DNA of 64,000 nucleotides from Syntrophotalea acetylenica (GCF_001888165.1 NZ_CP015455.1:124001-188000); one strand, 5' to 3'; shown: positions 8,949-17,755, numbered from the stretch's first letter. Program-made: numbers and translations. Notes: generated from the letters alone by a model not told the origin.

Positions 8949-9740
8949 TCAGGTCAACACTCCATAGACATCGGGGCGGCGATCCTTCCAGGCCGGAATC
9001 GCCTGCCGGTAGGCCTGCTGCGCCTCTCCGTCGATTTCCGCAAGAATTTCACAAGGCTTATCTCCACCCTCGGCCGCTACTTCGCCGCGCGGCGATACGA
9101 TCATGCTGTTTCCGAAAAAATCGAGTTTGCCCTGCATGCCGCAGTTGTTGGCCGCTACCATGAATACCTGGTTTTCAATGGCCCGTGCCTTTATCAGGGT
9201 TTGCCAGTGATCCTGGCGCGGCCTGGGCCACTGCGCCGAGAGGCAGATCAGGTCGGCGCCATCCAGGCTCAGGCGCCGGAACAGTTCGGGGAAACGCAAA
9301 TCGTAGCATATGGCCACGCCGATGCGGCCTGCGGCCGTTTCCACCACCAAAGCAGTGTTGCCGGCGCGCATATAGCGGTTTTCGCACATCGGCGAAAACA
9401 GATGCAACTTGCGGTAACGACCTGCAATCCGCCCCCGGTCCAGCACAAAGGTGGTGTTGTAGACATCTCCGTCGCAATATTCCGGCAGGCTGCCGACCAC
9501 AACCATGTCGAGAGCCGCCGGGTGTCGCGCAATCGTCTCCAGCACCTCGGGGGTTTTTTGCGCCAGTTGCCCCAGCGACCGGTAATCGAAACCGCTGCTC
9601 CACATTTCCGGCAATACCGTCAAGCAAACCTTATGGCGCCGCAACCGCTGCAAGGCGGCAAGGACGGCTTCCAGATTCCGCTCAATCTGCCCTGTGACGA
9701 TATCGAATTGAACGGCTGCAACTTTCATTCTGCCGACCAT
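8949..9740 (-). CDS. Carbon-nitrogen hydrolase (nitrilase superfamily, omega-amidase-like)
   Basis: 263 residues from the ATG at 9740, which has a GGAAAGG ribosome-binding site; an ATG at 9728 is an alternative. The catalytic triad of the superfamily is visible: E45 in LPEMWSSGF, K111 in YRKLHLF and C145 in ICYDLRFPELF. Such enzymes hydrolyse C-N bonds of amides, for example alpha-ketoglutaramate in the omega-amidase group. The substrate cannot be read from the sequence. It is a single-gene unit, convergent with the V-ATPase operon and divergent from the antiporter operon. Confidence 0.9.
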   Translation of the reverse strand: MVGRMKVAAVQFDIVTGQIERNLEAVLAALQRLRRHKVCLTVLPEMWSSGFDYRSLGQLAQKTPEVLETIARHPAALDMVVVGSLPEYCDGDVYNTTFVLDRGRIAGRYRKLHLFSPMCENRYMRAGNTALVVETAAGRIGVAICYDLRFPELFRRLSLDGADLICLSAQWPRPRQDHWQTLIKARAIENQVFMVAANNCGMQGKLDFFGNSMIVSPRGEVAAEGGDKPCEILAEIDGEAQQAYRQAIPAWKDRRPDVYGVLT

Positions 9741-9921
9741 GGCGTACCTTTCCGGCGTGGAAACAGCCAGTTTGCATCCGGGGTTTCCGGACGGATACCC
9801 GTTAGCCGACTGCTTCCTGTAAATGGGTTGGTGTCATTATGCGCGGATTATAGGATAGCGCTGTCGTCGACACAAGGTGCGGGCCTTGAATCAAACATGC
9901 GCGGCTGTTTGCATCGGAAGC

Positions 9922-9950
9922 TTGACGGTCAAAATAAAGCGTGCTAAAAA
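9922..9950 (+). promoter_or_regulatory. Putative sigma-70 promoter of the antiporter operon
   Basis: TTGACG at 9922-9927 and TAAAAA at 9945-9950, separated by 17 bases. It lies 220 bases before the mrpE start and would produce an unusually long leader. Confidence 0.45.
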
Positions 9951-10006
9951 TTCTCCACCGGCCGAGCCGGAGGCATCCAATCCCCTTGCCGATTATCTGA
10001 CGGACG

Positions 10007-10104
10007 AAACAGGCATATCGACAGGTTGTTGCATAACTGCCGGTGAGAACGGGGATGTCTGTTTTTACCTTTCGAGATCGAGACAGTCCTCGAAGGGGTC
10101 TTTT
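10007..10104 (+). ncRNA. Candidate cis-regulatory RNA in the mrpE leader
   Basis: A 10-base helix (10007-10016 with 10055-10064; nine Watson-Crick pairs and one G-U) encloses two small hairpins, CAG(G)TT/AACTG at 10022-10027/10035-10039 and CCG/CGG at 10040-10042/10050-10052. It is followed by a hairpin at 10068-10076/10089-10096 with one bulge, then GGGTCTTTTC, which could act as a terminator. I do not recognise a known riboswitch consensus. The pairing is visible in the sequence but chance folding in a GC-rich leader is possible. Confidence 0.3.
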
Positions 10105-10170
10105 CACCGTTCTGCTCATTCGCTTGATGTGCTTGTCAGCAGGCGGAAACTCCTTCCGGAAAGTTGTTCC

Positions 10171-10653
10171 ATGACCAGGGTCGCGACTTTTTTCACCATG
10201 CTCGCCTTTTGGGCGATGCTGTCGGGCATGTTCGATGCCTTCCATTTTTCCCTGGGAGTTCTCAGTTGCCTGCTGGTTACCCTGCTAAGCCATAAGCTGC
10301 TGTTTTACGGTGAAAAAAAGCGCCGTTGGCTGCGAGGCACCATCGGCATCCTGCTGTATTGCCCCTGGCTGTTCTGGCAGATTGTCCTGGCCAACCTTGA
10401 GGTGGCCTATATCGTTCTTCATCCCCGCATGTATGACCTCATCGATCCACGTTTGATCCGTTTCAAGACCTTTCTTCGCCGCCCGATAACCAAGGTGACC
10501 TTCGCCCAGTCGATCACCCTGACTCCGGGCACCATCACCGTCAATATTCACGATGATGAATTCACCGTTTATGCCCTGACCCGCAATGCCGCCGCTTCCC
10601 TGCCTGGTGAAATGGAGCGTCGCGTCGGTCGGGCTCTTGAGTCGACCCTATGA
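10171..10653 (+). CDS. mrpE: Mrp-type Na+/H+ antiporter subunit E
   Basis: 160 residues with two or three N-terminal membrane segments and a soluble C-terminus containing TPGTITVNIHDDEFTVYAL, typical of the MnhE/MrpE family (consensus L-T-P-G-T-x-x-v). It is a structural subunit of the multisubunit cation/proton antiporter. First gene of the operon. Its stop codon overlaps the start of mrpF, so the two are translationally coupled. Confidence 0.92.
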   Translation: MTRVATFFTMLAFWAMLSGMFDAFHFSLGVLSCLLVTLLSHKLLFYGEKKRRWLRGTIGILLYCPWLFWQIVLANLEVAYIVLHPRMYDLIDPRLIRFKTFLRRPITKVTFAQSITLTPGTITVNIHDDEFTVYALTRNAAASLPGEMERRVGRALESTL

Positions 10654-10928
10654 TGGAATATCTTTTTTTAGGCTGCGGCATCGTCCTGCTTTTGCTGATG
10701 GCCCTTTGTCTGGTGCGGGTCGTTGGCGGGCCCACGGTTTTCGACCGCATTCTCGGCGGCAACGTTATCGGCACCAAAACCACGGTTTTGCTGCTTATTA
10801 TCGGCGTGCTCTACCGCAATGTTGCGATGTTTGTAGATATCGCCATCGCCTATGCCCTGCTTAATTTCATCGCCACCCTTGGTGCGGCCAAATATTTTCT
10901 GCGCCGTAAGCACATGCCGGGTGACTAG
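10650..10928 (+). CDS. mrpF: Mrp-type antiporter subunit F
   Basis: 92 residues with three membrane segments. VRVVGGPTVFDRILGGNVIGTKT is the family signature region, and DIAIAYALLNFIATLGAAKYF follows in the third helix. MrpF is a small membrane subunit needed for assembly. Start overlaps the mrpE stop. Confidence 0.92.
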   Translation: MMEYLFLGCGIVLLLLMALCLVRVVGGPTVFDRILGGNVIGTKTTVLLLIIGVLYRNVAMFVDIAIAYALLNFIATLGAAKYFLRRKHMPGD

Positions 10929-10949
10929 CCTTTCGAAAGGAGATCGGAA

Positions 10950-11273
10950 GTGCTCTGGATCACGGGTTTTCTGCTTGTCGCCGGCATCTTTTTCTTTGCC
11001 GTGGGGGTAGTCGGGGTGTTGCGTTTTCCTGATTTCTACACCCGGCTGCACGCGGCGGGCAAATGCGATTCCCTGGCTGCTGTGCTGGTGATTGCCGGCG
11101 TCGCTCTGTACAACCTGGTCGACTTTTCGCCGGCCAATCTGCTGGTAAGCCTCAAGATTCTGGCTATTGCGGCCTTCGTGTTCGTCGCCAGCCCTACCGC
11201 CACCCACGCGGTCACCGAGGCGGCTCTGATTATCGGCATGGAGCCCTGGACCAAAAAGGATGAACCGCAATGA
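10950..11273 (+). CDS. mrpG: Mrp-type antiporter subunit G
   Basis: 107 residues. GVLRFPDFYTRLHAAGKCD is the PhaG/MnhG family signature and three membrane helices are present. The start is GTG at 10950, supported by AAAGGAGA a few bases upstream. The stop overlaps the next ATG (ATGA at 11270). Confidence 0.92.
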   Translation: MLWITGFLLVAGIFFFAVGVVGVLRFPDFYTRLHAAGKCDSLAAVLVIAGVALYNLVDFSPANLLVSLKILAIAAFVFVASPTATHAVTEAALIIGMEPWTKKDEPQ

Positions 11274-11515
11274 TCTGGGAGCTGGACCTGTTCATTCTGG
11301 CGCTGGTGGTCATCTGCGCCGTGGCCGCCATCAATACCCGTGATCTGCTTGGCGCCGTGGTGATTTTCGGCGTCTACAGTTTTCTCATGTGTCTTCTCTG
11401 GGCGGAAATGGGCGCCGTTGACGTGGCCTTTACCGAAGCGACGGTCGGCGCCGGGGTCAGCAGCGTCCTGTTTATCGCCGCCATCCTGCGCACAACAAGA
11501 AGGAGCAAGGATTGA
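11270..11515 (+). CDS. MbhD-like (DUF4040) antiporter subunit
   Basis: 81 residues, three membrane helices. VDVAFTEATVGAGVSSVLF matches the DUF4040/MbhD pattern, which in canonical Mrp systems is the first part of the C-terminal region of the large MrpA protein. Here it is a free-standing gene, as in Mbh-type hydrogenase and archaeal Mrp clusters. Its stop overlaps the TTG start of the next gene. Confidence 0.85.
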   Translation: MIWELDLFILALVVICAVAAINTRDLLGAVVIFGVYSFLMCLLWAEMGAVDVAFTEATVGAGVSSVLFIAAILRTTRRSKD

Positions 11516-11784
11516 AAACACTCGCTTTTCTCGCCACCCTGGCAACCGGCATCGTGCTGCTGTACGGTACCCGGGATTTTGCCGCCTGGGGAGACGCAGC
11601 TTCGCCCGCCAGCCGCCATGTGTCGCCGGTTTACATCCAGCAGGCGGTCAAGCAAACCCACGTTCCCAATATTGTCACCGCAATTCTCGGCGATTATCGC
11701 GGCTACGACACCATGTTCGAGACGGTGGTTATTTACTGCGCGGGTCTGGCGGTGATATGTGTGCTGCGGAGACAAAAAACATGA
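11512..11784 (+). CDS. MbhE-like antiporter subunit
   Basis: 90 residues with N- and C-terminal membrane helices. The segment VTAILGDYRGYDTMFETVVI corresponds to the MbhE family signature (D-Y-R-G-Y-D-T-x-x-E). In canonical MrpA this is fused after the MbhD part. The start is TTG at 11512, inside the overlap with the previous stop (TTGA). The stop overlaps the ATG of mrpB. Confidence 0.82.
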   Translation: MKTLAFLATLATGIVLLYGTRDFAAWGDAASPASRHVSPVYIQQAVKQTHVPNIVTAILGDYRGYDTMFETVVIYCAGLAVICVLRRQKT

Positions 11785-12258
11785 AACTGCTTCAGGAACG
11801 GACCCGGGACCGGCTGGCCGGCGAAGACCTTATCGTACGCACCGCCGTCAGGCTGCTGGTGCCTTTCATCCAACTGTTCGGTCTGTATGTCATTGTTCAC
11901 GGTCATTACAGTCCGGGTGGGGGCTTCCAGGGGGGGTCATACTGGGATCGTCTTTCATCCTGCTGGCCCTGGCCTTCGATCTTCGCACCTCCCTGCGGTT
12001 TCTGTCGGTGCGGGTCAATGCCGTGCTCAGCAATGTCGGGGTCCTGATCTATACCGGCGTCGCCCTGCTCTGCGCTTTGGCCGGGGGCTGTTTCTGGATT
12101 ACAGCGCGCTGGACAGGATCCTGCCTTTGGGGCCGGTTGCCTGGCGCTCCATGGGCATTTTCCTGGTGGAACTGGGCGTGGGCATCGCGGTGATGTGCAT
12201 CATGGCATCGCTGTTCTGGGACCTTGGTTCCGGCGGCGAGATGGATGAGGGGCTCTGA
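11781..12258 (+). CDS. mrpB: Mrp-type antiporter subunit B, with two apparent frameshifts
   Basis: The N-terminal part contains GHYSPGGGFQGG, the MnhB family signature, and the C-terminal part reads LDYSALDRILPLGPVAWRSMGIFLVELGVG in another frame. One G appears to be missing in the 7-G run at 11930-11936 and another in the 5-G run at 12083-12087. Restoring both gives exactly 159 residues with four membrane helices, normal for the family. As written, translation would stop early at 12049 after leaving the correct frame. I treat this as sequence error. Start ATG 11781 overlaps the previous stop. Confidence 0.88.
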
Positions 12259-12259
12259 T

Positions 12260-12649
12260 ATGGACCAGCTGCTGTCGGAAATCGTCGCCAAGTACAATTA
12301 CTGGATTTACGTGGTGCTGATGATGATCGGTTTTTATGCCATGATCGGCAAACGCAATCTGGTGAAAAAACTGCTTGGCATGAACATCTTCCAGACCGCC
12401 ATAATCCTTTTTTATGTCTCCATTGGCGGCAAACGGGGCGCCGGAATTCCCATCGTCGACAAGCATGCGGTCATGCTACACGGTGTTGATGCCAGCCGCA
12501 TACTCAATCCCCTGCCCCATGTGCTGATGCTGACGGCGATTGTCGTTTCCGTCAGCGTCACGGGGGTGGCATTGGCCATCATGATCCGTATCCATCGGAA
12601 ATTCGGCACCCTTGAAGAGGACGAAATTCTGGAGAAAATCGGCCAATGA
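12260..12649 (+). CDS. mrpC: Mrp-type antiporter subunit C (NuoK-like)
   Basis: 129 residues, three membrane helices. KKLLGMNIFQTAIILFYVS and NPLPHVLMLTAIVVSVSVTG are characteristic of MnhC/MrpC, which is homologous to NuoK of complex I. The stop overlaps the ATG of the first D-like subunit (ATGA). Confidence 0.93.
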   Translation: MDQLLSEIVAKYNYWIYVVLMMIGFYAMIGKRNLVKKLLGMNIFQTAIILFYVSIGGKRGAGIPIVDKHAVMLHGVDASRILNPLPHVLMLTAIVVSVSVTGVALAIMIRIHRKFGTLEEDEILEKIGQ

Positions 12650-14139
12650 ACACGCCAAACATGCATCTCTACATATTGGCGGCGCCTCTGTTGTCAGCTT
12701 TTGCCGTTAATCTTCTCGGTCGTGTTTCCCGCGCCTGGATCGGACCTTTGATCCTTGCCGCCCTCGGGTTCTCGACTTTCGGCGCCCTGCTGACATTGCT
12801 GAGGGTGCTGCGTGATGGCGCGTACCGCTACACGGTCGGAAACTGGCAGGCTCCTTACGGCATCGAACTTGTCATAGACCCGCTGAGCGCTTTAATGCTG
12901 CTGCTGGTTTCTTCCGTGGCGCTGCTCGCCACCTGCAGTGCCCTGAAAAGCGTTCAGAACGAACTGCCGGGGCGGGAACATCTGTTTTTCACTCTGTACA
13001 TGATTCTGGTGGCCGGCTTGCTCGGCCTGGTCCAGACCGGCGATGCCTTCAATCTCTACGTACTGCTCGAGATTACCGCCATCACCACCTATGGCCTCAT
13101 CGCCATGGGATCCGACAGGGCGCCGCTGGCGAGTTTCAATTATATAATCATGGGGTCGATCGGTGCCTGCTTCTATCTGCTCGGTGTCGGGTACCTCTAT
13201 ATCCTCACCGGCACTCTGAATATGGCCGATATCGCGGGCATCCTGCCGGGGCTCAACGCGCCGGCCGCGGTTGCCACCGCCTTTGCGTTTCTGATGGTGG
13301 GCCTGTGGGTGAAGATGGCCCTGTTCCCCCTGCATGTCTGGCTGCCCAACGCCTACAGCCAGGCGCCGACCGGAGCTGGCGTGATGATCGCGCCGCTGAT
13401 GACCAAGGTCACCGTCTATCTGATGATCCGTGTCATGTTCTCGATTTTCTCCCCCGGATATGAATTCATTCAGCATGCCGGGGTTCAGTCCCTGATCGTC
13501 TGGGCCGCATCCCTGGCGATATTGTGCGCGTCCAGCCTGGCGCTGGCGCAACGGGATCTGCGTCGCATGCTGACCTATATTCTGGTTGCTGAAGTCGCTT
13601 ACATGGTGGGAGGCGTGTGGCTGGCCAACGGCACCGGCATGACCGGCGCCATTTTGCACATTGTCAACGACGCCATGATGACCCTGTGCTTGTTTCTGGC
13701 GGCAGCGGCCATTCTGTATCGCACCGGCAGCCTGGAGTTCGATCGGCTGCATGGCCTGTATCGCCGCATGCCCCTGACCATGGCCGCTTTTACGGTCGGG
13801 GCTCTTTCCATGATCGGCGTGCCCCCAACCTGTGGTTTCTTCAGCAAATGGTATTTGATTCTGGGTGCGGTGCGGGCCGGACACTGGGAATTCATGACGG
13901 CTCTGCTGATCAGCAGCCTGATCAATGCGGTGCTGTTTTTCCGCATTATGGAGCTGGCCTATTTTCAGCCGGTTGCAGGCTTGCAGGCTACCACGCAACA
14001 AGGTTCCGGCGAAGCCCCGCTGCCCATGCTCAGCCCCCTGCTGATATCCGCGATCGCGTTGCTGGCTCTCGGTTTCGGCTGCGGACCGCTGATCGAGAAC
14101 GTAATTCGCCTGGCTCTGCCGCCGGGGTTCGCTCCCTGA
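12646..14139 (+). CDS. mrpD: Mrp-type antiporter subunit D, first copy (NuoN-like ion pump)
   Basis: 497 residues with about 14 membrane helices. The proton-channel residues of this superfamily are present: E142 in helix 5 (LLEITAITTYG), K223 in helix 7 (WVKMALFPLH), H230 and K254 (PLMTKVTVYL). It belongs to the same family as NuoL/M/N and should translocate H+ or exchange it for Na+. Intact. Confidence 0.94.
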   Translation: MNTPNMHLYILAAPLLSAFAVNLLGRVSRAWIGPLILAALGFSTFGALLTLLRVLRDGAYRYTVGNWQAPYGIELVIDPLSALMLLLVSSVALLATCSALKSVQNELPGREHLFFTLYMILVAGLLGLVQTGDAFNLYVLLEITAITTYGLIAMGSDRAPLASFNYIIMGSIGACFYLLGVGYLYILTGTLNMADIAGILPGLNAPAAVATAFAFLMVGLWVKMALFPLHVWLPNAYSQAPTGAGVMIAPLMTKVTVYLMIRVMFSIFSPGYEFIQHAGVQSLIVWAASLAILCASSLALAQRDLRRMLTYILVAEVAYMVGGVWLANGTGMTGAILHIVNDAMMTLCLFLAAAAILYRTGSLEFDRLHGLYRRMPLTMAAFTVGALSMIGVPPTCGFFSKWYLILGAVRAGHWEFMTALLISSLINAVLFFRIMELAYFQPVAGLQATTQQGSGEAPLPMLSPLLISAIALLALGFGCGPLIENVIRLALPPGFAP

Positions 14140-14169
14140 AGAAATATACCAAGGAAAGCCGAAACGATC

Positions 14170-15641
14170 ATGATCTATCAGTCTTCCCCATGGCCCCTGG
14201 CGGCCGTCGGGGTCTCCTTGCTGGCCGCCGTTCCCATTTTTTTGTCGGATGGCAGGCCGAACCTGCGCGAGTTCTGGACATTGCTGGCCGGCATCACCAA
14301 ATTTCTGTTGATTGCCGCCATGCTTCCCGCGGTACTGTCGGGCCAGGGGTTTGTCTTTACGCTGGCCGAGGTGTTGCCCGGTGTGCCAATCCAGTTGCGG
14401 GTGGACGCAATGGGCATTTACTTTGCTCTTGTTGCCTCGTTCCTGTGGATCTGCACCTCCCTTTACTCCATCGGCTATATGCGGGCCTTGAAGGAACATG
14501 ACCAGACCCGCTATTTTACCGCTTTTGCTCTGGCTATCGCCGCGACCATCGGCGTCGCCTTTGCTGCCAACCTGCTGACCCTCTATCTTTTTTACGAGAT
14601 GCTGTCCCTCGCCACCTACCCCCTGGTGACCCATGAGCGCAACGGGGAGGCCCGGTCCTCGGGACGTCGATACCTGACCTATATTCTCGGCACCTCCATC
14701 GGTCTGGTGCTGCCGGCGATGCTCATCACCTATGCGACGACCGGAACACTCGATTTCACCGCCGGCGGCATTTTCGCCGGCCAAGCCTCCTTTGCTACCC
14801 TGACGCTGCTTCTGGTATTGTTTGTCCTTGGTTTCGCCAAGGCGGCCATCATGCCCATGCATGGCTGGTTGCCGGCCGCCATGGTCGCGCCGACGCCTGT
14901 AAGTTCTTTCCTGCACGGGGTGGCGGTGGTCAAGGTCGGTGTCTTCTCCATCCTGCGAGTCGTGTTGCACATATTCGGCCCCGATCTGCTGCGAAATCTC
15001 GACCTCGGCGTTATCATCACGTCTCTGGCGTCGGTTACCGTGCTCGTCGCTTCGCTGGTGGCCCTGACGCAGGACAATCTCAAACGGCGCCTGGCCTACT
15101 CCACCATCGGCCAGTTATCCTACATGGTGCTTGGCGCGGGCATGCTGTCGGCGGCCGGCATGACCGGGGGACTGCTGCACATTGCCATGCACGCCTTCGG
15201 CAAGATTACCCTGTTTTTCTGCGCCGGCGCCATCTACGTCGCCAGCCACAAGAAGTACATCAGCGAGATGGATGGACTGGGGCGGCGCATGCCTGTAACC
15301 TACGGTGCTTTTCTGCTCGGGGCCCTGTCCATTATCGGAATGCCACCTTTGGGGGCTTTATCAGCAAGTGGCATTTGCTGACCGGAGCCATCGAGACCGG
15401 ACAGATAATCTTGCTGCTGGTTTTGCTGGTCAGCTCCTTTCTTAATGCCGCCTATTTTCTGCCCATCGTCTACCGTGGGTTTTTTGCCGAGGCCCCCCGT
15501 CTCGCAACCGTTGCGGCTGTTGAGGAAGCACCCCTGTTCTGCCTGATCCCCCTGGTAACAACAGCTCTGGTATCGGCAGGACTTTTTTTCTTTCCCGGTC
15601 TGTTGCTGCAATTGGTGCGACAGACGCTGTCCGGAGGGTGA
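14170..15641 (+). CDS. Mrp-type antiporter D-like subunit, second copy, with one apparent frameshift
   Basis: Key residues are E143 (FYEMLSLATYP), K224 (GFAKAAIMPMHGWLP), H231 and K255 (AVVKVGVF), so it looks competent for ion translocation. The frame breaks at the 5-G run 15351-15355: adding one G restores MPPLGGFISKWHLLTGA and continues to the stop at 15641, giving 490 residues. As written it stops at 15381 without the last two or three helices. The gene starts 30 bases after mrpD. Confidence 0.92.
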
Positions 15642-15643
15642 CC

Positions 15644-15889
15644 ATGCGCCAGGAAAAGCGTAGCCATTTATCGTGTGACCGCAGGCTCATGTTGTGGGGA
15701 TACGGTCTGTGGTTGATTTCCCTGCTGTTGCTGGAATTCAGGATGCATTCGCACGCTTTTTTCCCCTGGGACGGCTGGCGCGGGTTTTCTGCCGCATTTG
15801 GACTGGTTACGGTTGTGTCTTTGGCATTGATCGCCAGATTCCTGTTGCGGCCCCTGGTTTTGCGGGACGAGGAGTATTATGATCGCTAG
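15644..15889 (+). CDS. Small two-helix membrane protein in the antiporter operon
   Basis: 81 residues with hydrophobic segments at about 17-33 and 46-68 and a basic N-terminus. No family recognised. GGAGGG with a six-base spacing supports the ATG at 15644 over a GTG at 15638. Its end overlaps the start of the third D-like subunit by 11 bases, so it is part of the operon and may be an accessory subunit of the complex. Confidence 0.7.
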   Translation: MRQEKRSHLSCDRRLMLWGYGLWLISLLLLEFRMHSHAFFPWDGWRGFSAAFGLVTVVSLALIARFLLRPLVLRDEEYYDR

Positions 15890-17663
15890 TATTGTCTTGC
15901 CGCCGGCGCTGATCCTGGTAGCGGGCGCCCTGCTGACGACGCTGTTTCAGGGCCGAGCTCTGAGGATAGCGGCTCTGGCCGCTCCTCTGGCGGGGTTGTT
16001 GTTGCTGTGGGCGGCACCCGAAGGTAATTTCGGCCAGGTTTCTTTTTTTGGGCTCAACCTGTTAACCACCCGTATCGACGCCCTGTCACGGATATTCGGC
16101 TATGTGTTTTATCTTGCCTGTCTGCTTGGCGTACTGTTTTCTTTTCACCACAAAGAGCGCAGTCATTATGCGGTTGGCCTGCTGTATGCCGGTGCGGCGC
16201 AGGGGGTAACCTTCGCCGGGGATCTGATCACCCTGTTCGTGTTTTGGGAAACCCTGACCCTTGCCGCCACCTTTTTGATTGCTGCGCGCCGTACGCGCCG
16301 ATCGCGAGAGGCGGCAGTGCGTTATATGCTGGTGCATGTCGCCGGTGGGCTTTGCCTGTTGTCGGGCATTTTGCTGCATCGCAGCGCCGGTGGCGATCTT
16401 GCCCTGGGGCCCCTGCAACTTGACGCGCCAGGGGCCGTGTTGATTTTTCTTGGCTTCGGCCTGAACTGCGCCTGGCCTCTGCTGCATGCCTGGTTGGTCG
16501 ATGCCTACCCGGAATCGACGGTCGCCGGTGCCGTTTTTCTCAGTGTCTTTACCACCAAAAGCGCGGTGTATGTGCTGGCCCGCTGCTTTGCCGGTATCGA
16601 AGAACTGGTCTGGATTGGCGCTCTTATGGCGGCCTTTCCCGTGCTGTATGCACTGATCGAGAACGACCTGCGTCGCGTTCTGTGTTACAGCCTCATCAGT
16701 CAGGTCGGTTACATGGTGGTGGCCATCGGCATCGGCAGCGATATGGCCATCAACGGCGCCGTCTGCCATGCCTTCGCGCATATCCTTTATAAGAGTCTGC
16801 TTTTTATGGTCCTGGGGGCTGTTGTCTTCCGAACCGGGACAAGCAATGCTTCGCAACTTGGCGGTCTCTACCGCAGCATGCCCGGTACCGTCATATGCTG
16901 TCTGGTCGGTTCCGCGTCCATCTCGGCGTTTCCCCTGTTCAGCGGTTTTGTGACCAAATCAATCATCATGGATGCGGTAACCCACAGTCATCGCCCCCTG
17001 GTATGGCTGGTGTTGACAGCCGCTTCGGTCGGAACCTTTTTCTATGCGGGGGTCAAGATCCCCTACCGGATCTTTTTCGGCGCAGAGGCAAAAGTACAAA
17101 TCCGGGAAGCGCCGCCGCACATGCTGCTGGCCATGGCTGCAACGGCTTTTCTATGTGTGCTGCTTGGGCTGCGACCGCAACTTCTGTTCGGCATCATGCC
17201 CTATCCCGCCGTCTACGAACTTTATACGCCAGCGCATGTCCTGAGCAAATTGCAGTTGCTGTGTTTTGCCGGCCTGGGCTTTTGGTTGCTGTGCCGCTGG
17301 CGTATTTATCCCTTTGAGAAAGCCGCGACCAATCTTGATGTGGACTGGTTTTATCGACGCGGCGGTCTCATGCTGTACCGGGGCGTTGATCGCCTGTTCA
17401 ATGGACTGAATGCTCACTGCGAGCGGTTTTTCATTACCCGCATGACGGCCTTGTCTGCAAGGTTCTTTGAAGAACCGGGAGGCAACGTGCAAATCGGCTG
17501 CCTTCGAATTCTGAACCGGCTGATGGGTTTTCAGGACCTATCGCCCGGCACGAAACAACGCATCCGACAGCGCAGCAGGCTCGGTACCTACCCGGTAGGG
17601 GTCGGCGTGCTGTTGGCCGTTATTTTTCTTGCCGCCACCTCCTTGTTGTATTTTATCGCCTAG
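15879..17663 (+). CDS. Mrp-type antiporter D-like subunit, third copy, lacking the helix-7 lysine
   Basis: 594 residues with a long C-terminal extension (about 490-594) ending in a membrane helix. Helix-5 glutamate is present (E124 in VFWETLTLAA), as are H203 and the helix-8 lysine K227 (TTKSAVYVL). At the position of the helix-7 lysine, seven residues before the histidine, there is N196 (GLNCAWPLLHAWL). In complex I subunits and Mrp proteins this lysine is central to proton transfer, so this copy may be altered in function or structural. The extension contains a WFYRRGG motif reminiscent of MrpA/NuoL tails. Intact frame. Confidence 0.9.
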   Translation: MIASIVLPPALILVAGALLTTLFQGRALRIAALAAPLAGLLLLWAAPEGNFGQVSFFGLNLLTTRIDALSRIFGYVFYLACLLGVLFSFHHKERSHYAVGLLYAGAAQGVTFAGDLITLFVFWETLTLAATFLIAARRTRRSREAAVRYMLVHVAGGLCLLSGILLHRSAGGDLALGPLQLDAPGAVLIFLGFGLNCAWPLLHAWLVDAYPESTVAGAVFLSVFTTKSAVYVLARCFAGIEELVWIGALMAAFPVLYALIENDLRRVLCYSLISQVGYMVVAIGIGSDMAINGAVCHAFAHILYKSLLFMVLGAVVFRTGTSNASQLGGLYRSMPGTVICCLVGSASISAFPLFSGFVTKSIIMDAVTHSHRPLVWLVLTAASVGTFFYAGVKIPYRIFFGAEAKVQIREAPPHMLLAMAATAFLCVLLGLRPQLLFGIMPYPAVYELYTPAHVLSKLQLLCFAGLGFWLLCRWRIYPFEKAATNLDVDWFYRRGGLMLYRGVDRLFNGLNAHCERFFITRMTALSARFFEEPGGNVQIGCLRILNRLMGFQDLSPGTKQRIRQRSRLGTYPVGVGVLLAVIFLAATSLLYFIA

Positions 17664-17755
17664 CTCTGTGCCGACGGTCCCGCGGGGTTGCGGACGACCT
17701 GCGCCAAAAAGTTTCCGCCGCTGTGGCGAGGCCAATCGAAAGGAACGATTTCAAC

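Larger units (their letters stand above)
9741..10170. other. 430-base divergent region with structured leader of the antiporter operon
   Basis: It contains a promoter-like pair (9922-9950) pointing to mrpE, followed by a leader of about 210 bases. The leader can fold into a three-way-junction-like structure (10007-10064) and a second hairpin followed by TCTTTTC (10068-10104). No credible protein is encoded; the frame of mrpE happens to be open upstream but shows no family similarity there. Confidence 0.5.

Noticed and set aside
9877-10170. 98-codon N-terminal extension of mrpE
   Set aside because: MrpE proteins start at the hydrophobic MTRVATFFTM region; the extension shows no family similarity and overlaps the promoter and leader structures.
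12892-14970. Open frame of 692 codons on the minus strand across two antiporter genes
   Set aside because: Antisense shadow; the translation is Gln/Gly/Arg-rich and hydrophilic, and the plus strand encodes clear membrane proteins.
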